DNA from: Blastocladiella britannica
Lineage: Eukaryota; Blastocladiomycota; Blastocladiomycetes; Blastocladiales; Blastocladiaceae
DNA: 36,343 bases
Direction of reading: 5' to 3'
Assembly (NCBI GenBank): GCA_025349905.2
Contig: MU624642.1
Location: 1 to 36,343, forward strand
Part shown: one piece after another, positions 1-11,169 of the stretch
How the letters are laid out: each line of letters opens with the position of its first letter
How positions within the stretch are numbered: the stretch's first letter is position 1
Translations under genes and position numbers: made by a program
The notes under the pieces: generated by a model
Database searches by the model: none
Told to the model about the DNA's origin: nothing
What the model saw: the letters and a program-made list of their open reading frames with translations, nothing else

Positions 1-16
1 AAAAAAAAAAAATGAA

Positions 17-3000
17 CTACGCTTCGCGAGAAGCAACTCCCGACACCGTGCGCCGCGCCGCTGTCGATGACCGGTCCGGGTTGCGTCGGAAAGCGCGCTT
101 GATCATGCGCCAGAACCGCGCCACCGCCTTCTTCTTCTTTGGCACCACCGCGGCGGCCGCGGCCGTGTTCACTTGCTGCGGCGGTTGCTGCTGCTCGCGG
201 ACCAGCGTAGTGGTGTTGTTGTGAATGGTGTGCGTGTCACGCACCACGACCTTGGTGGGTGGGAGCATCGACCGCGTTGCATCTTGTTGCAACGCCGATG
301 ATGGCGACGGACCAGCCATGTATTGCGGAGACAAGTACCCCGCCTCGGCCGGCATCGCATAATAGTCGACGTCGTCGGTCTGCGCGCCGGTCGCGGCAGT
401 GGAGGTCGCGGTAGTAGCGGTCGCAGTGGTGCTGGTAGTGCGGGCCATGGACGCCGCACTGGCCGTGGGCGCCGGCGGGGTCAGTTGCGTGGTGGCCGCT
501 GCCATAGCGGGAGGCCACGGCGCAGCTGCTCCCGCCGAAGTCGACGCGCGCGGAATGTCCACTTGCAAGATCGGCGAAAACGCCAGGATCCGCGCCTTGG
601 GGGTGGCGATCGGGGCCGGAGGAGTCAAGGTACCGGACCGCTGGTGGCGCCGGGTTGCTAGCGAACCCGCCGGCGACGAGGGTACTGGTGGTGGCGATGG
701 CTGCCGCGACGGCGGGGCCGAAATCAGCGACAAGCTCCGGCGCAGTGCTGCCATCACCGACGGGGGCGACGACGACGGTGGCTGCGGCGCAGCAGACTCT
801 GGTGTCGTTGGCCGCGAGACAACCGCTGGCAGGCCGCGGTCGGTGGAAGGCGGGCTGGCGGACGTGAACGTGCGTGTGGCTCGAACGGGCGATCCGACGC
901 TGTCGGCAATCACGGCCCGAGGCGGTGGTGAAGGCGGGGAAAGAGGCAACGCCGACATGCCACCACCATTGCTCGCCATCGAGGACACGGTGGACAAGCG
1001 GGGCAGCACGACTTCGCGGCGGCTGCCATTCGCAGCAAGCGTCGACGCCGGGCGGCGGCTGAGCGACGAAAAGATCTCGGATCCGACATCGCTGGCCGTG
1101 TCATCGGCGTGCATCAGCGTCACGGGCACCACCACCCGCTTGGGCTCGTACCGGTCAATGGCGCGACGGTGCGCTGGGGCGAAAAAGGCCAGCAGGTCGT
1201 CGTGCGCATAGTTGGACACGGGCGGGAGGTCCTTGGGGTCCACTGGCGCATGAGTCGCAGTCGCCGTCACTGTTGGAGCAGCAGCGGGGGCAATGACTGG
1301 AGCATCAGTAAGGAGTTCCGTTGTCGGCTTGGCGGGCGGCACCGCTCCCGAGAGCATGTCCACCATGCGCAGCGACGTGCCAGACGCGCGGCGGATGAGG
1401 TCGGCGACCAAGGACGACGACGTTGAAAGAGAGCCAGGCACACGGTCGTCATCGCCAACAGAAACCGGCTGCAGTCGCGGCGACGCCGGCGGCGTTTGTC
1501 CGCACCCGACGCTGTACATGCTGGGCTTGCGGGTCAGCAACGTCATGACCCCGGCCTCTGCCGACGGCGGCAGCGATGGTCCAAATGACGCATCGCGTGA
1601 CACAACAGTCGATTGGGGTGTTGGTGGAGCAGCGGCAGCGGCGGCGGTGGCCGCGGCAGTGATGGTCGACAGCGCGCCAGCCAGCATGGCCGACATTTTC
1701 ACCTCAAATTCGCGCATTTGCGCCGCCACAATCTCCGATACGGAGGGCACCACTGCCGCTGCAAGTGAGGCAGTGTCGGGGACCAGGACCGGCGCCGCAG
1801 TGGTTGCCTTGCAACCGGGCCGCGCCTCGAGCATTTCCAGCCGTGCCGCCAGCTCCGTGTGCATACCCGACAGCTGCGCCGCAAGCTGCTGCTGCGCCGC
1901 AAGGGACAGGGCCATGGTGGCCGACATTTCATGCTGGCGGCGGCGAATCGACGACGACGACGAGCGCACCGACGAGATGGATGCCGACGACCTCTTGCGC
2001 GCGAGCGCTGGGGGCGCCGGTGGGGCCGCATAGTGCGTAAAGTGCGACTCGGCATGGGCCACTGCGGTTGCTGCAGCGGTCGCCGCGAGAATCTTGGCGG
2101 GCGGCGAGGCAGGACGCGGTGCAAAGAGGGGGTCGCAGCGCGTCAGTCCCGACGACCGGCGGTGGCGAAGACGCGGCGACGACGATCCAAGAAGCGCCGT
2201 GTGCCGCGAGGTGACCGATGAGGACGCGCTGGGGCGGCGGGGCGTGGACCTTGCCGATTGCTCATCGTCGCCATCCTCTTTGTCATCATCGCTGTCATCG
2301 TCAAGATCCGAGTCGAGCGCGCCGTCAGGGATGGCGAACCGGAACGAGTCTAAACTGGGCTTCGAACCAAGGCTGGCGGTCGTTGGCCCACGAGTACGAC
2401 CAGGGGACAGCGAGTCGAGATCGCTGCCGCGGCGCGACATGGCCTCGCTGACCACGTCTTCGACACTGCGGAGTTTCTCGGCCACGCCGCCGTGCGCCCG
2501 TGCAACGGCCGAGAGGCCCGCCACCACATCCACAAGCGTTTCGGGGACGCCGCGCAGGGTCGCCTGGGCATCAAGTAAGGCTTGAATGGCGGTTGACTGC
2601 GAGTCGTGCGAGTGCTGCATGTGCTGCATCTGCTCCAGGATCATGGCCGCCAGCTCGGCAAAGTGCGCCAGGTCCGCGTTCGGAGGAGGAGGCGATGACG
2701 CCTCGGACGCATCGGTGCCATCAATCCCCGAGTCGACCGCGGGCTGCGTTTGCACACCCCACTCGGAGGTCACGACGGGGTCAATCACGAGCGTCTCGAT
2801 CGGAACCGAGGTAATGAGACGGGGCGGCTGGGTTGGGGTGTCGGTGGTGGCGTCTGCGGTGGTGGTGGTCGTCGCTTCCCCTTCACGCGTAGTCGTCTTT
2901 TCATCGTCCTTTCCCAGGTCCTCGTCACGCGTCGTGCGGACCATGCGCTCGAGCTCGCGGACCAGGGCCGGGTCCACGTGGTGCGCCAGAAACTCGGCAG

Positions 3001-5507
3001 GGGAAATGCCAGTTGGGAGAGCGGCGAGCGAGATGCTCAGGCGCGCCGATGCCATGGCAGCAGCAGAAGTGGACGTGCTCGTAATGACGGGCGGGACACC
3101 TACCTCGGGTCCAACGGCTTGCGCATCGTCGTTGTCCGCGTGGCGGTTGCTCCCTCGATCGGGAGAAGGAGAGCGGTCCCGGCGATTGGCGCCACGCGAC
3201 CGAGAGCGAGAGACGGGGCGACTGCTTGTGCCTCCGCCCACAGAGGTGGATTGGGACCCAGGAGTGCCCGGCACGCGGATCGAGGACATGGCATCGTTTC
3301 GGACCTGTTGTTTTTGGTTGATTATTTTGCTCTTGATAAATATGAAAAAAAGAAGAGCGAACCCATTCTTCAATGGTGGTGGCAACGCGCGAAAGACGCA
3401 TCCCCGATGCCGTGCCGAGCGACAGGGACATGTCCGCCTCCGAAATCGAGGGCAACGGTCCACCGGGCGGCGGGTACGGAGACATGGGCGAAGTTGGGTG
3501 GGTGGCATCGGTGGACACACCAAGGTGACCTGCTTCCGGAATGGGCGACGTGGAAGAGTCGACCGCACGTGGTGACGCCGGTGCGGCCAGGGAGGAAGGA
3601 GCAGAGGTACGTGCCGCTGCTGCTGCCGCCGCACTGTTGGCAGCGGCAATACCTGCCGACGTGCGGCGCACACCGATGCGTAGGGCGCCACCAGTACCAC
3701 CAGCCGCGTCGGACATGGCCGAAAGGCGACGGCCGTGGCTCTCGAGCTCCGACCCTTCCTCAGAATCCTCAAGTGCGGTGCGTGCGCGCGCGGTAACGGC
3801 AGCCGCAGCATGCTCGCGGCAAATGTGGCGGCCGGTGCCGTACTCCTTTTCGCAGACACGGCCACAGTCCAGGCACACGTATTCGACGAGCTCGGTAATG
3901 TGGTGCTTGAAATGGTCGCGGCGCAGGTACTTGGAGTCGTTGCGGAACACCTTGATGCATCCGCGCCAGTGGCAGTGGCCGCAGCGGCGTGGGCCAGAGC
4001 CCAGCATCACGTGGTGGGCGACCATGTGCTTGTAAAGTGCATCGCCCGACGAGAAGCGCGACCCGCACAGCCGCGGGTGGCGGCGCACCGTCGGCGATGG
4101 GTCTTCCCACTCGTGACAACAAACGCCAAGCTCCCACTGGCAAACGTGCGCGCCAAGATGCGCTCCCGATGCAAGCGAGGGCGCCAGCGTCATTGGGAAC
4201 AAGGGCATGGATGTCACGCCAGGGCCAGCCGACGGAGCAACGCCCGTGGTCATGAGAGCACCGCCACTGTTTCCTGCACGTGTCCCGGTCGCTTCATCGC
4301 CCCTGCCACCAGCACCATGGGTGATGCCGCCATGACCAGCCGGTCTACCAGCCACCGACACCGAGTCCATGAGCAGGTCGGACACCACCGACCCTGGACC
4401 TTGCAGGCCGCCGCTAAACCCGCCGACGCTACTGGAGCCGAACGCGGTGCTGTGGCGCACGTAGAGACGCGCAAGGTCGGCGTCGGCCACCGCACCGAGA
4501 CGAGGCGCATCGGGCTCGTACGCTTCCGCTACGCGGCGCGTGCTGTGGTGCACCGACCCGCCTGGCCGGCGAGCCGCGCCCGCGTAAGCTGGGACCACGG
4601 GCATGTTGGCAAAGGACGAGGGAGACTGTGGCGGGGGAGGAGCGGTTGAGGACGATGAAAAGACGGACGATCCAGGACGGCGCATGTGCGAGGGCGTCGC
4701 CGGCGACGTGGGCGGGCGATGGGACGACGACGTGGTGCTGGCAGCTCCGCCCGACACGACAGTCGAGGCGGGGCGGCGCGAAGCCGTCGGTGCAGGTGAT
4801 TTGGACGGGCGGCGGCGGCGCGTATCGGCAGTAGCAGCAGCCACCTGGGCATCGTGCGTCGAGACGGCAGACGCGGCGCGAGTACTGCCCGCGGCGGGGG
4901 CACGCGAGGTGCGCGACGAAGACGATTGCAGTGGCCGCCTTGGTGGAGAGGTGACGCTTTTCTCGGAGGGAGCGGGTCCCGCCTCGGCCAGGATCACGGC
5001 CGAGAGGGGCGATCCGGCGGCGGTGGCGGGCTGGCCGGTTGGCGACAGCATGGTTGGAAACGTGTTGGGTCGGCGCATGACCAGCACCGAGGACGACGCA
5101 CCGGCAAGACTTCCAGCAACAGACGAAGGGGCGGCCGAAAAAGCAAAGCTGTCGGGGCGACCATTGTCATTGCCGCTACTGAGGTGGTGGTGCTGGGCGC
5201 CAGACGAAGCGGCAGCGAGTGCCGCAAACTGGTCCGGGGTCAGGTTGGGCAAGGTGCCAAGCCAGTCTTCGGCGGCGGCAGCGGCGGCGGCCGAGGCCAC
5301 GTCGTCGAGAGAGGCCGACGAGGACGGACGCTGCTGCTGCTGCTCTGTTGGTGGTGGCGTGACGACCACGTCGGCGACATCCAGAGGCGCGGTTGTTTCA
5401 TCCAAATTGCTGCTGTCCTTGATAGGGACTCGTGGCAGCGGTTTGGCACGACGCAGAGGTACATCAGGCGCTGGCGAGGGCGGCGGGCTGTCCGTAATGG
5501 TCGGCAT
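17..5507 (-). CDS. Large C2H2 zinc-finger protein, mostly disordered (two exons)
   Basis: Exons on the minus strand are 5507-3363 and 3304-17, giving about 1810 aa. The 58-nt intron (donor GTTCGC, acceptor CAACAG) joins two long open stretches in phase 0. The donor resembles the GTTCGT donor used in the neighbouring RFC gene. Residues about 455-566 hold a Cys/His cluster: one finger reads C-x4-C-x14-H-x3-H, the next C-x2-C-x12-H-x4-H, and an irregular first finger ends H-x3-H. The rest is Ser/Pro/Ala/Thr-rich low complexity with acidic patches, ending in a strongly basic Lys/Arg tail, so a nuclear DNA-binding role is likely but inferred. I chose ATG 5507 (AAAATGCC context) over the in-frame ATG at 5546. 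Alternatively there are two genes, the downstream one starting at ATG 3289 (1090 aa). The stop lies next to a poly-A run at the contig edge. Confidence 0.6.
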
Positions 5508-5788
5508 TTTATTACTGTTATTGTGGTCAATTAGTGGGTGGCTCATCCAATTGGAAATTAAGAGAAAGGTACCTCAATGGGGGGGGATATCCAAATACAA
5601 CAGACGCTCAAGACACACAAGGACACTGGGTACAGGCGTACGGAGGGTGTGCTCGGTCAGCGCGAGAATCCCTGAACGGTCTCAGTAATATCGAAGTGAT
5701 GAAGCAAGCGAAAGAGATGTCAGACACACCGCGCCACAGACGAAGAGGTCTCGCTTTCTCACTCAGAAAATTCTCTGAAGAAAAAAAA

Positions 5789-7082
5789 ATGACACTACCT
5801 CCAGCACCACCAGTAGCAGCGTCCTCAGCGGCCGCAGATCTCGCCCTTCCCTGGTACTGACATTCTTTCTTATATTACATTACAATTGATTGATATTTTT
5901 TGTGAAACAGGGTTGAAAAGTACCGCCCACGAGTCCTCGACGACGTGGTGGGCAATGAAGAGACCCTGCAGCGACTGCGCGTCATTGCTCGCGACGGCAA
6001 CATGCCCAACATCATCATGGCTGCACGTAGCTTACCTTCTTTTAATTTCTACTCCTAAAAATTTAACTGCTCAATGGAATGCAAATAGGGATCACCAGGT
6101 ATTGGCAAAACCACCAGCATCATGTGCCTCGCCAATGCGCTGCTCGGTGCCGCCGCCAAGGAGGCCGTGCTCGAGCTTAATGCCTCGGACGATCGGTTCG
6201 TACCATCTCCCTTCACTTAATTTTAATACTTAATACTTATAATGAATGTACAGAGGCATCGACGTGGTCCGCAACCGCATCAAAATGTTTGCCCAGAAAA
6301 AGGTCACGCTACCCCCCGGCCGTCACAAGATTGTGATTCTGGACGAGGCCGACAGTATGACCGCGGGAGCACAGCAGGCGCTGCGACGCACCATGGAGCT
6401 CTACAGTTCGACCACGCGGTTTGCGCTAGCGTGCAACCAGTCGTCCAAGCTCATTGAGCCCATCCAGTCGCGCTGTGCGATCGTGCGGTTTGCGCCGCTC
6501 ACCACCCGCCAACTACTATCGCGCTTGCTGCCGATCGCCGCGGCCGAGCAGCTGACGGTGACACCAGCTGCATGGGACGCGCTTGCATTTGCCGCCGACG
6601 GCGACTTGCGACTGGCTGTCAACCAGCTGCAGGCATCTGCGTCGGCGTCGGTGTCACCCGACACGCCCATTGACCCGGACGTGGTGTACAAGGTGTGCGA
6701 TGTCCCACCGCCCGCGCGACTGGCGGCGGTGGTGGCGGCCGCGGCCGAGGGGAACGTCGAGGCGGCGGTGGACGGGGTCCTGGAACTGACGCGCATCGGG
6801 TACTCGGCGCTGGACGTGGTCACGACGCTGTTCCGGGTGGTCAAGAATGCGCCGACGCACGTGCTGGCTCCTACAGCGTCGGACGGCGAGCACGGCGGTG
6901 CGGCAGTCGCTGCGGGCCGGGTGGTGCTCAACGAGTACGTGAAGCTGCAGTTTGTGCAGCAGATTGGGCTGGCGCACATGAAAGTGCTCGAGGGCGTCAC
7001 CAGCGACCTGCAGCTGGCCGGGATGGTGGCACGCATGTGCCGGGTGGTGGTCCTGGCCGAGGCGTTGCTGGTCCATGGCTGA
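5789..7082 (+). CDS. RFC4: Replication factor C small subunit (RFC2 / yeast Rfc4 type)
   Basis: AAA+ subunit of the clamp loader that opens PCNA onto primer-template junctions. Exons are 5789-5853, 5911-6022, 6089-6195 and 6254-7082, giving 370 aa, slightly longer than usual for the family because of an Ala/Pro-rich start and an Ala-rich loop near the C-terminus. The protein shows the RFC signature PWVEKYRP, the Walker A loop GSPGIGKT (about residues 60-67), LNASDDRG, the DEAD-type Walker B (125-128) and the SRC box with the arginine finger. The stretch from the ASDDRG motif through VTLP to QQALRRTME is characteristic of the human RFC2 / yeast Rfc4 branch. Intron 2 (6023-6088) must begin with GC rather than GT to keep the Walker A loop intact. 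The start was chosen at the ATG after an A-run just before exon 1. An AATAAA lies 58 nt after the stop. Confidence 0.93.
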
Positions 7083-7223
7083 CCGTCTCGTCTCAACCCA
7101 TGATCCATTGTCAAGAGTCATGGACTCGGGCTGCCTGAAAATAAAAGGCAAAAAATTACCTCTTGCTCTTTCGCTCGCCCAATACACGGACCAATAAGCT
7201 CAATCTCGGCCACATAAAAGATC
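7083..7223 (+). promoter_or_regulatory. Short promoter between RFC and DHAD genes
   Basis: This 141-bp gap must contain the RFC 3' end (AATAAA at 7140-7145) and the whole DHAD promoter. It holds a CCAAT box at 7191-7195 and AGAGTCA at 7114-7120, whose complement TGACTCT matches six of the seven bases of the fungal Gcn4/CPC1 site TGACTCA. General amino-acid control of branched-chain amino-acid genes through such sites is established in ascomycetes. Applying it here is inference from a near-match. Confidence 0.3.
7140..7145 (+). terminator. Polyadenylation signal AATAAA, RFC gene
   Basis: A canonical AATAAA hexamer lies 58 nt beyond the RFC stop codon, inside the short gap before the next same-strand gene. 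Confidence 0.45.
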
Positions 7224-9463
7224 ATGTTGACGCGTAGCTCGACTCGCCACCTGGCCCTCTGGCGCCGCTGCCCGATCACGTCCAACCGCAATCCAAAAAC
7301 CGCAGGATTGGCCACGGCCGCCGCCGCCCACCCGTACAAGTCGCTGACGGGCGGCGACCTGGCCGCGATCAAACTGTCCCCCGAGACAGCGGCCCTGTAC
7401 GCGTCGCTCCCGCCACTCCCGACGGGCCTCAACAAGTACTCGTCGCGCATCACGCAGCTCAAATCGCAAGGCGCCGGCCAAGCGCAATGTACGTTACTAT
7501 ATATGGCCGTACTGAAAGAAAAAAAAGAAAAAAAACGAACCCAATTGATATATTGGACAGTGTACGCAACCGGCCTGCAACCATCGCAACTCTCACTGCC
7601 GCAGATCGGCATCTCGTCGGTCTGGTACGAGGGCAACCCGTGCAACATGCACCTGGGAGATTTGGCGCTGCACGTGAAGAAGGGCGTGGAGGCAGCGGGA
7701 CTCGTCGGGTACCGGTTCAATACCGTGGGCGTCTCGGACGGCATGTCCAATGGCACACCGGGAATGCGGTACTCGTTGCAGTCGCGCGAAATCATTGCCG
7801 ATAGTATTGAGACGGTCATGGGCGGACAGTGGTACGACGGGAACGTTGCGGTTCCGGGATGCGACAAGGTATGTAAACCTTCATTTGTTTTGAAGAGGAT
7901 CAGAGGTATTGATGTCAAGAACCGTTAGAACATGCCCGGATGCATCATGGCCATGGCCCGGCACAACCGGCCGTCGCTCATGGTCTATGGCGGCACCATT
8001 GCCGCCGGATCGGCCGCCTGCCGCCCTGGAGCACAGCTCGACATTATCTCGGCGTTCCAGAGCTACGGCGAGTTTGTGGCTGGCAAGATCACCGACGCCG
8101 AGCGCGAGCAGGTGGTGCAGGGATCGTGTCCGGTACAGATCCATTTATTCCCTTTGCTTCCATTCTCCCATTGATTGATCGATTGTAAATAGGGACCCGG
8201 CGCTTGCGGCGGCATGTACACCGCCAACACCATGGCGTCGGCGATCGAGGCTCTCGGCATGTCACTCCCGTTCTCGTCGTCCACGCCCGCGTTATCCCCC
8301 GCCAAGCTGGACGAGTGCCACCGCGCCGGTGCAGCCGTCCGCCATTTGCTGGAACGCGATCTCAAGCCGCGCGATATCATGACCCGCGCCGCGTTCGAGA
8401 ACGCGATGGTGGCGGTGGTTGCCCTGGGCGGGTCTACCAACGCCGTCATGCACTTGATTGCCATGGCCAAGGCAGCTGGAGTGCCACTGTCGCTCGATGA
8501 CTGGCAGGCGGTCAGTGATCGGGTGCCGTTCATTGCGGATCTCAAGCCCAGCGGGAAGTACGTTATGGCGGATTTGGGGGCGATTGGCGGCACGCCTGGT
8601 ATGTATTTCCTTCCTTTTTTTGAGAGACGGACGGGCAACTCACTTCAACAAATTACAAATAGCCGTGCTCAAGTTGCTGCTCGAAGAGGGCCTGATTGAT
8701 CCGTCGCCCATGACCGTCACGGGCAAGTCGATTGGCGAGAACTTGCACAAGGCGCCGTCGCTGGCCAAGGACCAGAAGATCATTTTCCCGCTCTCGAACC
8801 CCATCAAAAAGACTGGGCATATCCAAATGCTGTACGGCAACTTGGCGCCGCAAGGTATTTATCTATGTTTCCACCATTTCATCCCAACCCTCTGACCAAA
8901 AAAAATTGAAAATAGGATCGGTGGCCAAGATCACGGGCAAAGAAGGCACCCGGTTCGAGGGCACCGCGCTCGCGTTCAATGGTGAGCAGGCGATGCTGCG
9001 TGCGCTGGAACAGAACCAGATCCCCAAGGGCTCCGTGATCTTTATTCGGTACGAGGGCCCCAAGGGCGGTCCCGGAATGCCGGAAATGCTGACGCCGACC
9101 AGCGCCATCATGGGCGCCGGGCTCGGGCAGCACGTGGCCATGGTCACGGACGGCCGGTTCTCTGGTGGATCGCACGGGTTTTTGGTCGGGCACGTCACGC
9201 CCGAGGCCGCGGTTGGGGGGCCTATTGCGTTGGTCCGGGACGGCGACCAGGTGGTCGTGGACGCCGAGAACCGCGTGCTCGACGTGATGGGTGTTACCGA
9301 CGCCGAGTGGGCGGAACGACGGGTGCAATGGGAGTCGACCGCGGGAAAGAATGGCGGGATTCCACCCGATATGGAGGGACGCGAGCCCGTGACTCGAGGC
9401 ACACTGAAAAAGTACGTCAAGCTGGTTGGCAGCGCGAGCGAAGGGTGCGTCACGGACGAGTAA
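7224..9463 (+). CDS. ILV3: Dihydroxy-acid dehydratase, mitochondrial
   Basis: Catalyses the Fe-S-dependent dehydration of 2,3-dihydroxy-3-methylbutanoate and -pentanoate to the 2-oxo acids, the third step of valine and isoleucine synthesis. Exons are 7224-7488, 7561-7868, 7929-8132, 8193-8598, 8663-8854 and 8916-9463, giving 640 aa. The Arg/Ser/Thr-rich, acid-free N-terminus looks like a mitochondrial presequence. The three conserved cysteine blocks are present: GNPCNMH (Cys about 116), PGCDKNMPGC (Cys 189 and 196) and GSCPGPGACGG (Cys 258 and 264), followed by MYTANTM. The C-terminal [11 protein letters not shown] motif is also intact. All five introns are 60-72 nt. The gene converges on the oxidoreductase at 9501, with only 37 bp between stop codons. 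Confidence 0.95.
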
Positions 9464-9500
9464 AGGAATCTAATGTATTGTACACACACACTTCAACGGT

Positions 9501-10827
9501 TCACTTGGCTTCCTGGGGAAGGTACTTGATGAGCGCAAGGCCGCCGTCCTTGCCCTTGAACTTCTTGGCCATCAGGTTGGTGAGTCCAAGGCCCATCTTG
9601 AGCCCTGGCATGTACGCAACGCCGTACTTGGGACCCAGGGCCGCAAAGCACATGAAATCGGTCGGCGGCTTCCAGTGGTCCTTGATCGGCCGGCTTTCCA
9701 ACAGAGCCGCCAGGTTCTTGGCCGCCACCGCCGCATGCTGCGATGCAATGAACCCGAACTTGCCCGCAAACGGACTCAACGGTTCCACCTCGGCAATGTC
9801 GCCGATCGCAAACACATTGTCGCGGCCAACCACTTGCAACGTGTCGGTCACCCGCAAGTACCCACGCGACGTCAGCGGCCACCCGGCATCGGTGCCGACG
9901 GCAATCGTCGCCTTAAACGGCTCCGAGTTCGGATGCACGCCCGTGGCCGCAAACACGAAATCGGCGGTCACCGATTTCGGGGTGTTGGAAGGGGCGCCGG
10001 CGGTTGGACGCAGTGACACTTCGGTCCCCGGCTTGGCGATCGGGAACGCCAGAGTATCGGCGGCCACCAGAATCGCGTGGGTATCGGCAGTCACGTCCTC
10101 AATGACCTTGACGTCCAGCTTGGCCAGCACCGACCGCACGCGCGCGGTGAACGCGGCGGGCGCCGTGGTCAGAATCTTGGGTCCGGCCAGCGTGACCGTC
10201 TTGGCCGGGTACGCGGCCTTGATTTCGGCCGCGGTCTCGACCGCCACAATGCCCGCGCCGAGAACCAACACGCTCGCGGTCTTCGGGTCGGCGACCGACG
10301 TCGCGATTGCCGTCACCGCGTCGGAAGTCACGCTCCCAGCCCCATCAAGGGACTTGAACGGCGCCGCGTACCGCGACCCGAGTGCCACCACCAAGTAATC
10401 GTACTCGATCACCGCGTCCGTGGCCGTGTTGGCCGACCCTTCGGTGCGCACAAACGTGTCGCTCACCTCGGTGACCTTGGCAATCACCAGACGGGCCGTT
10501 ACTTTGCCGACATTGGCAATGTCTTTGCCCTGCGCGTCGGTAAACATTTGCTGCAGCGGGCGCATCAGTTTGGTGGCCGGAATGCTCGGATCCGCGATCG
10601 CGCGGGGGGATGCAATGTTGATGTACATGGCATCGGACGCCGAGACCAGCGTGATGGTGTACTCGCTGGACTGCGATTTGGACAGCTGTGTGTGCAGTTG
10701 CAGGTACGTCTGGACGCCGGCGGGACCTCCTCCAATGCTGCAATAAAAATTTGCTGAGATCAGGATTTCGGAAGCGGGTGCACATATGTAAGGATCGAAG
10801 TGCGTACATGACAATGCGGCGGACCAT
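9501..10827 (-). CDS. AIF/FSP1-like FAD-dependent oxidoreductase, copy 1
   Basis: Exons are 10827-10808 and 10737-9501, giving 418 aa. The first exon has only 20 nt. The intron splits the dinucleotide-binding strand so that splicing creates MVRRIVIIGGGPAG, the N-terminal FAD Rossmann motif. A second nucleotide-binding glycine motif, LVLGAGIVAVETAAEI, lies mid-protein, and the FAD-closing motif FAIGDIAEVEP is near the C-terminus. This domain order and length fit the AIFM2/FSP1 (AMID) group of NAD(P)H:quinone-type oxidoreductases. The start lacks the N-terminal glycine needed for the myristoylation seen in animal FSP1. It is a tandem paralogue of 11170-12562 and shares the first intron position and phase. 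The substrate is unknown; a quinone reductase or stress role is inference. Confidence 0.85.
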
Positions 10828-11169
10828 ATTGTGATAGTAGTTGAAATGTGTTTGATGAGTGTCGAGTACAAGTGGTATGCAGCTCTGGAATACTTTACTT
10901 GAACGTGGAAAAGAAGTGAGGGGAAAGGAAGCGATCTTAAATACTGGCAAGAGCGCGTTCGTGAAAAAGTATGTGCCCTCATGCAGGGTAAGAAGTATGT
11001 AAACGCTTGCGCCACAATGACGAATCAAAAAAAAATTTGATGACTCAAATGCATGAAATACCTCAATCCATTGGGCGGATCGATGGTGCAAGGGCAATGC
11101 GGGGGTGGGACGGGAGCAACGAAGGGCCGACGTTCACCAGCGCCAACTCAAGCGGGGCTCGTGGAGACA
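10828..11169. other. Intergenic: promoter of oxidoreductase copy 1
   Basis: This gap separates the two tandem oxidoreductase genes and should hold the copy 1 promoter plus the 3' end of copy 2. No open frame here resembles either gene, and no extra exon is needed to complete copy 1. The only notable element is the TGACTCA heptamer next to a short A-run. Confidence 0.5.
11041..11047. promoter_or_regulatory. AP-1/Gcn4-type site TGACTCA
   Basis: A perfect TGACTCA palindromic heptamer lies about 214 bp upstream of the copy 1 oxidoreductase start. bZIP factors of the AP-1, Yap and Gcn4 type bind this sequence in fungi and animals. A stress-responsive oxidoreductase would be a plausible target, but one 7-mer can arise by chance. 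Confidence 0.3.

Noticed and set aside
2925..3304. Continuation of the zinc-finger upstream frame past 3363 to a stop at 2925
   Set aside because: The sequence loses coding character after the proposed donor and overlaps the downstream coding exon in a different frame.
399..3575. Several plus-strand open frames of 250-350 codons opposite the zinc-finger gene
   Set aside because: They are Gly/Arg/Ser-rich shadows of the Ser/Pro/Ala-rich minus-strand frame, with no domains and no consistent start context.
9307..10398. Plus-strand open frame of 363 codons opposite oxidoreductase copy 1 and the end of DHAD
   Set aside because: It spans the ends of two convergent genes with clear homology on their own strands; it is a GC shadow.
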